64,000 bases of DNA from the NCBI GenBank assembly GCA_937959275.1, contig CALGLU010000052.1, positions 1 to 64,000 on the forward strand, written 5' to 3'. The position numbers and the translations under genes were made by a program. Below, in pieces: positions 9,087-16,019 of this stretch. Source of the stretch: an uncultured Saprospiraceae bacterium (GTDB taxonomy: Bacteria; Bacteroidota; Bacteroidia; Chitinophagales; Saprospiraceae). The notes under the pieces are model-generated. The model was not told the origin of the DNA, did no database searches, and worked only from the letters and a program-made list of their open reading frames with translations. Position 1 is the stretch's first letter. The number at the start of each line of letters is the position of its first letter.

Positions 9087-10289
9087 ATGAAAATTGGGAT
9101 GGTGCTTGATAATGGCTTTTTTGGCGACCTTAGGGTTGAAAATGAAGTCATGTCTCTCAGAGAAGCTGGCTTTGAGGTGAGCGTATTATGCTTTGAGCAC
9201 AAAAACAAACAACCGCCCATCCAGCAATATCATGGTGCAGACATCATCAAAGTCTATCTGCCTCTTTCGTTTAAGAAAAAAATGAAAGGTCTTGCTAACT
9301 TCATCATTGATCCCTACACTCGGTTTTGGTCAAAACAAATTTCTAAATACATTGATGACCATGCTATAGACGTACTCCATATCCATGATTTATACTTACT
9401 TGGAGCTGCGTATAAGGCAAACAAGAAAGCGAAAAGAAAACTCCCTATTGTAGCAGATTTACATGAGAATTATCCAGCTGCTTTACGTTACTATAAATTT
9501 TCGACTACGTTTCCTGGCAATGTGCTCATCTCTGTACCTAAGTGGGAACGCACCGAAAAGAACTGGGTCAACCAGGCTGACCATGTCATAACCGTCATTG
9601 AAGAAGCACAACATCGATATAAAAAATTAGGAGCTAAGCGGGTACATGTTGTTGCCAACTATGTCAACAGATCAGAATTTCTTGGCAGTCATAAGACAAG
9701 CAAACCAGACGCCAATTCAACAAGCTATTCTGCACTTTATGTAGGAGGATTTGACACACACCGTGGTATAGAAGCTGTTGTTCGAGCCATCCCAAAAATC
9801 AAAACTAAAATCCCTGAATTTAAACTCGTACTTGTTGGCACAGGGAGTAATGAAAACGATTTAAAACAACTGGCAAAAGAATTAGATGTCGAGTCGTCTG
9901 TATCCTTCGAGGGTTGGCAGAATCCAGATCAGCTCCCCTCCTATCTAGATGCCAGTGATATCTGCCTGATTCCTCATCTAAAAACAGAACATACTGACAA
10001 TACCATTCCACACAAGCTCTTTCAATATATGTTATTGAAAAAACCTGTAGTGGCGACCAATTGCAACCCGATCGAACGCATCGTCAATGAAACAAAGTCT
10101 GGTTTAATATACACGTCAAATAGTAGCGAAGAATTTGCCGACAAAATAATAGAACTCTATACAGATAAGACTCTTGGAACAGAAATGGGTGAGAATGGCT
10201 TCAAGGCTGTGAAAGAAAAATACAATTGGGAAGAGACTGCAAAGACATTAGTCCAGCTTTATGCAAGCATACAATTACCTCAAGTTTAA
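9087..10289 (+). CDS. Glycosyltransferase family 4 (GT-B fold)
   Basis: The protein is 400 aa with an ATG start at 9087. The N-terminal Rossmann half holds MKIGMVLDNGFFGDLRVENE and the IDVLHIHDLYLLG strand. The C-terminal half has the donor-binding sequence ALYVGGFDTHRGIEAVVRAI, LVLVGTGSNENDL, VSFEGWQNPDQLPSYLDASD and PHKLFQYMLLKKPVVAT. The EX7E region has Gln in the first position (PHKLFQYM), a change seen in some GT4 members. It likely adds a sugar to a surface glycan. It leads a plus-strand pair with the methyltransferase 12 bp downstream. Confidence 0.88.
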   Translation: MKIGMVLDNGFFGDLRVENEVMSLREAGFEVSVLCFEHKNKQPPIQQYHGADIIKVYLPLSFKKKMKGLANFIIDPYTRFWSKQISKYIDDHAIDVLHIHDLYLLGAAYKANKKAKRKLPIVADLHENYPAALRYYKFSTTFPGNVLISVPKWERTEKNWVNQADHVITVIEEAQHRYKKLGAKRVHVVANYVNRSEFLGSHKTSKPDANSTSYSALYVGGFDTHRGIEAVVRAIPKIKTKIPEFKLVLVGTGSNENDLKQLAKELDVESSVSFEGWQNPDQLPSYLDASDICLIPHLKTEHTDNTIPHKLFQYMLLKKPVVATNCNPIERIVNETKSGLIYTSNSSEEFADKIIELYTDKTLGTEMGENGFKAVKEKYNWEETAKTLVQLYASIQLPQV

Positions 10290-10301
10290 AATCTACATAT
10301 C

Positions 10302-10853
10302 TTGGATCAAACATTTTCTGAAGGCTATTCTCTCAACAATAAAACGCTCGCTTCTCGATACCACAAAACCATCAAGTTTGTTGAAAAATGTATTCGCCCA
10401 CCTGCTAATATTCTTGATCTTGGTATAGAAAATTTAATGGGGAATCTATTGAAAGAAAAGGGTTATTCCATTACCAATACAGAAATGGGCCTTGATCTTG
10501 ACACTCATTATACAACAGTCGAGACAGACGGCTATGACGTCGTTACTGCCTTTGAAATCTTTGAGCATTTAGTGGCACCTTACAATATATTAAAAGAGAT
10601 TAAAGCCAAGCAACTCATCGCATCCATCCCCTTAAATCTCTGGTTTGCCAAAGCCTACTGGAATGAAAAAGATGAATGGGATCGGCATTATCATGAGTTT
10701 GAGCCTCGTCAATTTGATATGTTACTAGATAAGGCGGGTTGGGAAATCATCGATTCAGAAAAATGGGTTAGCCGGACTCATCGGTTTGGCATTCGGCCTT
10801 TATTAAGACGCTTTACGCCCCGTTACTACATTGTCCATTGTAAACGGAAATAA
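10302..10853 (+). CDS. Class I SAM-dependent methyltransferase, UbiE/Methyltransf_11-like
   Basis: The protein is 183 aa. The only start that keeps the whole fold is TTG at 10302; the first ATG lies inside the SAM-binding motif. That motif reads ILDLGIENLMGNLLKEKG, with the acidic end of strand 2 in MGLDLD and motif IV as DVVTAFEIFEHL. The HYHEFEPRQFDMLLDKAGW segment is typical of small methyltransferases in polysaccharide clusters. The gene follows the glycosyltransferase by 12 bp and probably modifies a glycan or lipid-linked intermediate. Its substrate is not readable. Confidence 0.75.
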   Translation: MDQTFSEGYSLNNKTLASRYHKTIKFVEKCIRPPANILDLGIENLMGNLLKEKGYSITNTEMGLDLDTHYTTVETDGYDVVTAFEIFEHLVAPYNILKEIKAKQLIASIPLNLWFAKAYWNEKDEWDRHYHEFEPRQFDMLLDKAGWEIIDSEKWVSRTHRFGIRPLLRRFTPRYYIVHCKRK

Positions 10854-10882
10854 ATAATACTGGAAATAAATATCGTGACTGA

Positions 10883-10953
10883 TTACGGTTGCCTTGTGAT
10901 GCTTCACGGTTACCTCGCGAGGCTTCACGGTTACCTCGCGATGCATCGCGAGG
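10883..10953. repeat. 21-bp direct repeats ending in a perfect 20-bp palindrome
   Basis: Three 21-bp units (TCACGGTTACCTCGCGAGGCT and variants) start at 10883, 10904 and 10925. The last runs into CCTCGCGATGCATCGCGAGG (10934-10953), a perfect 20-bp palindrome that touches the wecB stop codon. The element lies between convergent genes, so it could form a hairpin that blocks read-through in both directions, or be a REP-like mobile repeat. It is much richer in GC than its surroundings. Confidence 0.8.
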
Positions 10954-12057
10954 CTACAGTGATTTTTCTATAATAATATCGGCGATGCGTTCGGCTGCAT
11001 GTCCATCCCAAAACGGTGGAATCTTCCCCTCCTTCATTTCTCCATTCAATATCGCTTTCACTTTATCATACACTTGATCAACATCTAATTCTTTCATTAA
11101 ATAATTAGTACCCAAACTTGTCGTGACTGGTCGTTCTGTTGAACTTCTAAATGTGATGCAGGGCACTTGCAAATACGTCGTCTCTTCTTGTATCCCTCCC
11201 GAATCAGTTACAATCATCGCTGCATTTTTCATCAGCTTTAAAAACTGTAAATATCCCAATGGCTCTTCCAAAATGACATTCTCCATGGCCGTGAGTGTAT
11301 CCATCAACTTAAAGCGAATGAGATTGTTTTTTGTACGAGGGTGTAGAGGCAGCACAACTGTTTTATGTCGACTGACGTGTTCTATAATCTTTAAAATTGA
11401 TTGTAGTCCTTCAGCATTGTCTACATTTTGAGGGCGATGCATGGTCATTAAAACAAAGCCATTTTGTTCGATCTTCAACTCAGTTAAGATGCTTGACTTC
11501 ATTGCCTTCTCTTCGAGATAAATCAGATTATCAATCATGACATTACCTACGAAAAAGACTTTGTCTGGACTAACGCCTTCTTTTGCAAGGTTATCAATAC
11601 CCGACTGCTCGGTGACAAATAAATAATCAGAGATGCAATCTGTAATCATTCGATTGATCTCTTCAGGCATGGCCCTATCATAGCTGCGCAAACCTGCTTC
11701 AACATGACAAACAGGAATCCCCTTTTTCACAGCGACAATACTGCAAGCTGCGGTCGCATTCACATCACCAACGACTAAGACCATATCTGGCTTCTCGTCA
11801 TCAAGCACTGGCTCAAAAGCCATCATGACCTTTGCTTTCTGTTCTGCATGAGTCCCTCCGCCAATTCCAAGATTATATTTTGGAATTGGAATTTCTAATT
11901 CTTTGAAAAAGACATCACTCATCTTTTCGTCATAGTGCTGACCCGTATGCACGATGATAGCTTCAATTTCTTCTCTTGAATCGAATGCTCGTTTAAGAGG
12001 AGCGATCTTCATGAAATTTGGTCGAGCGCCAACTACGCATATTATCTTTATTGCCAT
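10954..12057 (-). CDS. wecB: Non-hydrolysing UDP-N-acetylglucosamine 2-epimerase
   Basis: The protein is 367 aa from ATG 12057; a TTG three codons upstream is the alternative. It makes UDP-ManNAc from UDP-GlcNAc. Motifs in order: VVGARPNFMKIAPL at the N-terminus, IVHTGQHYDEKMSDVFF, VLVVGDVNATAA, CHVEAGLRSYDRAMPEEINR, VFFVGNVMIDNL and TDSGGIQEETTYL. The active-site residues of the non-hydrolysing family (His/Asp in GQHYD, Glu in HVEAG, Glu in PEE) are all present. It is transcribed divergently from the cytidylyltransferase gene and converges on the methyltransferase gene across the palindromic repeat. A second family member is encoded at 13994-15031. Confidence 0.9.
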   Translation of the reverse strand: MAIKIICVVGARPNFMKIAPLKRAFDSREEIEAIIVHTGQHYDEKMSDVFFKELEIPIPKYNLGIGGGTHAEQKAKVMMAFEPVLDDEKPDMVLVVGDVNATAACSIVAVKKGIPVCHVEAGLRSYDRAMPEEINRMITDCISDYLFVTEQSGIDNLAKEGVSPDKVFFVGNVMIDNLIYLEEKAMKSSILTELKIEQNGFVLMTMHRPQNVDNAEGLQSILKIIEHVSRHKTVVLPLHPRTKNNLIRFKLMDTLTAMENVILEEPLGYLQFLKLMKNAAMIVTDSGGIQEETTYLQVPCITFRSSTERPVTTSLGTNYLMKELDVDQVYDKVKAILNGEMKEGKIPPFWDGHAAERIADIIIEKSL

Positions 12058-12175
12058 GATGAGCAAAGATAATATATTAATAAAGTTTCTATATGTTTGT
12101 GAGACATGAATTTACTAAGGCGTGTGTTACAAGAACTATGGAAATGATCCGTTATAACAACAATTACCGTTACCT

Positions 12176-12862
12176 ATGACTATGAAGACAATTGGATTTG
12201 TGCCAGCGAGATGCGGAAGTAAAGAAATTCCCTTTAAAAATATAAAAGACTTTTGTGGTAAGCCACTCATTTACTGGGCATTAAAATCGCTTGATCTGTC
12301 ACCCGAAATTGATGAGGTGATCCTTGCTACCGATTGTGTTGAAATCGCGAATGTTGCCCAAACACTAGGTATTGAAAAGTTATCGATCTTTATGAGATCA
12401 CAACAGAGTGCTACAGATAAAGCAGCTACAGAAGTTGTTATGTTGGAATATGTAGAGACTAAGCCCCTTGCAGATCCAGACTTCTTTGTATTGCTACAAG
12501 CAACATCCCCTTTTACAACAGTCCAATTTGTTAATGAAGCTGTTCAACTCATGAAACAGCAGGACTACGACTCGTTGCTTTCTTGTGCGAGGACACATAA
12601 TTTTTATTGGACTGAAGAAGCGACTCCAATTAACTACGACCATACTAAAAGGCCGATGAGACAGGACTTCAAAGGCAATCTCCAAGAGAACGGAGCCATC
12701 TACATTAGTAAGGTCAGTCAACTAAAAACAAGTCAAAATAGACTGGGCGGCAACATAGGGATTTATGAAATGCCTGAATACACAGCTTTAGAACTAGACA
12801 AACCATTTGAATGGAATGTGGCTGAAGCTATTATGAGAAATTATACCTTTGACAACAGATAA
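12176..12862 (+). CDS. Acylneuraminate cytidylyltransferase family (CMP-sugar synthetase)
   Basis: The protein is 228 aa. It activates a nonulosonate-type sugar with CTP. The nucleotide loop is ARCGSKEIPFKNI (family consensus ARGGSKGIPxKNI), followed by PLIYWAL, EVILATDCVEIANVA, FFVLLQATSPFTT and the RPMRQDFKGNLQENGAIY substrate block. The second Gly of the loop is Cys. Which sugar is used (sialic, legionaminic, pseudaminic or another) cannot be decided; no synthase gene is in the window. It starts at ATG 12176 or 12182 and is followed 9 bp later by the aminotransferase gene. Confidence 0.82.
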   Translation: MTMKTIGFVPARCGSKEIPFKNIKDFCGKPLIYWALKSLDLSPEIDEVILATDCVEIANVAQTLGIEKLSIFMRSQQSATDKAATEVVMLEYVETKPLADPDFFVLLQATSPFTTVQFVNEAVQLMKQQDYDSLLSCARTHNFYWTEEATPINYDHTKRPMRQDFKGNLQENGAIYISKVSQLKTSQNRLGGNIGIYEMPEYTALELDKPFEWNVAEAIMRNYTFDNR

Positions 12863-12871
12863 CAGACGTTT

Positions 12872-14002
12872 ATGAGGAATATTCCAATGGTAGATTTGAA
12901 AGGGCAATACGCTCGCATTAAGCCAGAAATCGATGAAGCGATTCAAGCTGTGGTCGACTCGGCTTACTTTATAAAAGGACCTCAAGTCAAATCCTTCGAA
13001 GATAATCTTGCGGCATACCTTAATGTGAAGCATGTGATTGGTTGCGCGAATGGTACCGATGCTTTGCAAGTTGCCTTAATGAGTTTGAACCTAGAAGCGG
13101 GAGATGAAGTCATCGTGCCTAGCTTCACCTATGTGGCGACTGCAGAAGTGATCGCTCTACTTGGGCTGACACCTGTGATGATTGATGTCGATCCAGTATC
13201 ATTTAATGTAACATCCGAGCTCATTGAAGAAGCCATCACATCACGAACAAAGGTAATTGTACCTGTCCATTTGTTTGGGCAATGCTGCGATATGGAACCC
13301 ATCATGACCTTAGCGGCACAACATTCATTATATGTCATTGAAGATAATGCACAGGCTATAGGTGCTGACTACACATTATCAACTGGGAAGCTTACTAAGG
13401 CAGGAACGCAGGGGCATATTGGTTGTACTTCGTTTTTTCCATCTAAAAATCTAGGATGCTATGGCGATGGCGGAGCGATATTTACCAATGATGATCAGCT
13501 TGCGTCAACTATCAGAATGATTGCGAATCATGGCCAGCGGATTAAATATCATCATGATCTCATTGGATGTAACTCTAGATTGGATACCATTCAGGCAGCT
13601 GTCTTAGATGTAAAACTTAATCACCTAGATGACTTTGGGAAAGCACGCGCGGATGCTGCTTCCTACTATACTCAAGAATTAGCAGAAGTCGATGGCCTTG
13701 CGACACCACATCTCTCTTCGTTTTCAACTCATGTGTTTCATCAGTATACGATGCGCATCCATCATTCGCGTCGGAATCAACTTCAAGCACACTTGAAAGA
13801 GGCTGGTATTGCCAATGCTATTTATTACCCCGTGCCGCTTTACAAACAACTCGCCTATCAAACTGATGCGAATAAAAATCTTCACCTAGATCAAACGGAG
13901 CTGCTTTGTGCAGAGGTGCTTTCGATCCCTATTCATACTGAGATGAATCATGACATTCAAGACTATGTTATCAAGACGATAAAGGCATTTTTTCTACAGT
14001 AG
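12872..14002 (+). CDS. wbpE: UDP-2-acetamido-2-deoxy-3-oxo-glucuronate aminotransferase, WbpE/WlbC-like
   Basis: This 376-residue PLP enzyme belongs to the DegT/DnrJ/EryC1 family. It starts PMVDLKGQYARIKPEIDEAI. It has CANGTDALQVALMSLNL, IVPSFTYVATAEVIALLG, IEDNAQAIGADY and the PLP-lysine block TSFFPSKNLGCYGDGGA (Lys in FPSK), then NSRLDTIQAAVLDVKL. The stretch from FPSK to GDGGAIFTND is nearly that of WbpE. The family transfers the 3-amino group on the way to UDP-GlcNAc(3NAc)A. The 3' end overlaps the convergent wbpI gene by 9 bp. The needed oxidase partner, WbpB-like, is at 15031-15996. Confidence 0.85.
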   Translation: MRNIPMVDLKGQYARIKPEIDEAIQAVVDSAYFIKGPQVKSFEDNLAAYLNVKHVIGCANGTDALQVALMSLNLEAGDEVIVPSFTYVATAEVIALLGLTPVMIDVDPVSFNVTSELIEEAITSRTKVIVPVHLFGQCCDMEPIMTLAAQHSLYVIEDNAQAIGADYTLSTGKLTKAGTQGHIGCTSFFPSKNLGCYGDGGAIFTNDDQLASTIRMIANHGQRIKYHHDLIGCNSRLDTIQAAVLDVKLNHLDDFGKARADAASYYTQELAEVDGLATPHLSSFSTHVFHQYTMRIHHSRRNQLQAHLKEAGIANAIYYPVPLYKQLAYQTDANKNLHLDQTELLCAEVLSIPIHTEMNHDIQDYVIKTIKAFFLQ

Positions 14003-15031
14003 ATTATCCATAATTGCAGTAGCGGCATTTCCATCACCATACAATTTCGCTTGGTGGTTTGTCGGGTTTGTTGACAGCAGATGATTGATAGATTCTAATT
14101 GATCATTCACTAAGGTATTCCAACCATCATGTAAGGTCTCTGGCCACTCCGTGTCTTGCCTAATCGTCACGCACTTGGTTTGCAACCAATAGGCTTCCTT
14201 CTGCATGCCTCCAGAATCTGTAATAACTGCCTCCGCAAATTGGATAAAACTCAAATTTTCAAAATAGCCTACAGGTTCAATCCATTCGATATTTTGATAC
14301 TTCTCCGTCTGAATGTCCCGCTGATCCAATTGCTTTTTGGTACGTGGGTGGAGTGAAAAAATAACTTTGTGTGGTAGTTGATTTAAGCCATTCATAATAT
14401 CGGTAAGCCTCTGCGTAGTATTTGTATTGGCTGGACGATGAATCGTGGCGTAGATATATTGTTGAGTCTGCTTAGGAGTGATTCTATTCCTTTGCTTGGC
14501 TGCAAAAACCATATCCTTCATCACATCTCCTGAGAGATATGCATTGCGGATAAGACCTTCTTTTTTCAAATTATCCATGGCAGATGATGAGCTCACGAAG
14601 AGTTGGTCTGCTAGTCTATCGATAATAATCCGATTGAATTCTTCCGGCATATCTTTGTTGAAGCTTCTTGCACCTGCTTCGATATGGATGATTTTTATCT
14701 GTAGTTTAGACGCTGCTATAGCTGCAGCTAAGCTTGAATTAGTATCTCCAAAAACAATGACAAAATCAGGCTTAATCTCTGCAAGATGCTTAGCTATATG
14801 CTCCAACATTAAGCTGATCTGCTTGACTGGTGCATGGCCTCCAATTGACAAATTGATATCGGGATCAGGCAGACCCAGTTCTTTAAAGAATGAGCCACTC
14901 ATGTTATGATCATAGTGCTGGCCAGTATGGATCAGGACATGTTCTATCTGACTATACTTGTGTATAGCATGATGTAAGGCAGCATACTTGATAAACTGAG
15001 GACGAGCACCGACAACTGTGCACAACCTCAT
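13994..15031 (-). CDS. wbpI: UDP-diacetamido-dideoxyglucuronate 2-epimerase, WbpI/WlbD-like
   Basis: The protein is 345 aa, in the non-hydrolysing 2-epimerase family like WecB but clearly a different branch. It has MRLCTVVGARPQFIKYAALH, LIHTGQHYDHNMSGSFF, VIVFGDTNSSLAAA, IIHIEAGARSFNKDMPEEFNR and TDSGGMQKEAYWL. The PQFIKYA variant and its coupling to WbpB mark it as WbpI-type, which makes UDP-ManNAc(3NAc)A. The ATG shares one base with the wbpB stop (TAATG), implying translational coupling. The tail overlaps wbpE, read from the other strand, by 9 bp. Confidence 0.82.
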   Translation of the reverse strand: MRLCTVVGARPQFIKYAALHHAIHKYSQIEHVLIHTGQHYDHNMSGSFFKELGLPDPDINLSIGGHAPVKQISLMLEHIAKHLAEIKPDFVIVFGDTNSSLAAAIAASKLQIKIIHIEAGARSFNKDMPEEFNRIIIDRLADQLFVSSSSAMDNLKKEGLIRNAYLSGDVMKDMVFAAKQRNRITPKQTQQYIYATIHRPANTNTTQRLTDIMNGLNQLPHKVIFSLHPRTKKQLDQRDIQTEKYQNIEWIEPVGYFENLSFIQFAEAVITDSGGMQKEAYWLQTKCVTIRQDTEWPETLHDGWNTLVNDQLESINHLLSTNPTNHQAKLYGDGNAATAIMDNLL

Positions 15032-15996
15032 TAACTAGAGAATGGATGCTTGGCCAGCGGTAGACTAGCCAAGGGGTGACTTTGATCAGAAAGGGCTGTT
15101 TTATCTGAATTCCTAATTTGATAGACGATGTCAATCGCTCGCCTCGTATCAGCAATACCGTAGCCATGACCATCTAATATATGCTGATAGCTTTTAGTGT
15201 GCAGATCGTCAAAGCCCTTACTAAAATCAAATACCTCATCGCCTAAAGTCAGACTGCGATAGATACGTTGGCCAGATTGGGATATCTCTTGGGGCAAGGT
15301 CTCATCATTAATACTTAAGAACCATTTTACGTTTGCCTTTTTGAGATGCATAATCCCGGCTGCTCGATCATGGGTATTAATATTCACAAGATTCTCTTCT
15401 ACATCGCCATAGAGCCAAGTGAGCATATCAAAGAAATGAACGCCTATATTGGTAGCGATGCCGCCCGACTTAGATTCATCGCCCTTCCAACTTGTGTAAT
15501 ACCAACTACCTCTAGAGGTGATATACGTTAGTTCGACGTCATGCTTTTCTCCATCAGGTAATTGATCAACTTTCTGCTTGAGCGCTTTTACCTGATCATG
15601 AAGTCTTAGTTGTAGAATGCAATTCACCCTGTGACCATAATCTTGTTCTAGCTCCATTAGTGCATCTGCATTCCAGGGATTAAGGACAAGAGGTTTTTCA
15701 CAAATAATATCGGAGCCTATTCTTAGTCCAAAGCGAATGTGTGCATCATGTAAATAATTAGGCGAACAAATACTAATGTAATCTATTGGATTACCTGCTC
15801 GTTTCATTTTTTCTATATGTCGATCAAACCGTTCGAACTCAGTAAAGAAGGCAGAATTGGGAAAATAGCGATCTATAACTCCTACTGAATCAAATCGATC
15901 AACGGCAGCCACTAGATCATTGCCAGTATCTTTAATCGCCTTCATATGCCGAGGCGCTACATAGCCTGCTGCTCCAACTAAAGCAAATTTCTTCAT
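15031..15996 (-). CDS. wbpB: UDP-N-acetylglucosaminuronate 3-dehydrogenase, WbpB/WlbA-like
   Basis: The protein is 321 aa, Gfo/Idh/MocA family. The N-terminal Rossmann motif is MKKFALVGAAGYVAPRHMKA, nearly the WlbA sequence. ICSPNYLHDAHIRFGLRIG and CEKPLVLNPW follow, with the catalytic Lys in EKP. The substrate domain has LQLRLHDQVKALK, YITSRGSWYYTSWKGDE and GVHFFDMLTWLYGD. WbpB oxidises the 3-hydroxyl of UDP-GlcNAcA using tightly held NAD. It starts 23 bp after yfhO and is coupled to wbpI. The dehydrogenase (WbpA) and acetyltransferase (WbpD) that complete the pathway are not in the window. Confidence 0.88.
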   Translation of the reverse strand: MKKFALVGAAGYVAPRHMKAIKDTGNDLVAAVDRFDSVGVIDRYFPNSAFFTEFERFDRHIEKMKRAGNPIDYISICSPNYLHDAHIRFGLRIGSDIICEKPLVLNPWNADALMELEQDYGHRVNCILQLRLHDQVKALKQKVDQLPDGEKHDVELTYITSRGSWYYTSWKGDESKSGGIATNIGVHFFDMLTWLYGDVEENLVNINTHDRAAGIMHLKKANVKWFLSINDETLPQEISQSGQRIYRSLTLGDEVFDFSKGFDDLHTKSYQHILDGHGYGIADTRRAIDIVYQIRNSDKTALSDQSHPLASLPLAKHPFSS

Positions 15997-16019
15997 CTGT
16001 TTTATCTCTATTAAATTCG

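Noticed and set aside
12064-12071. TATCTTTG on the minus strand, 6 bases before the wecB ATG (possible leaderless promoter)
   Set aside because: It fits TAnnTTTG but has no -33 element at the right distance, and such an 8-mer occurs by chance in AT-rich DNA.
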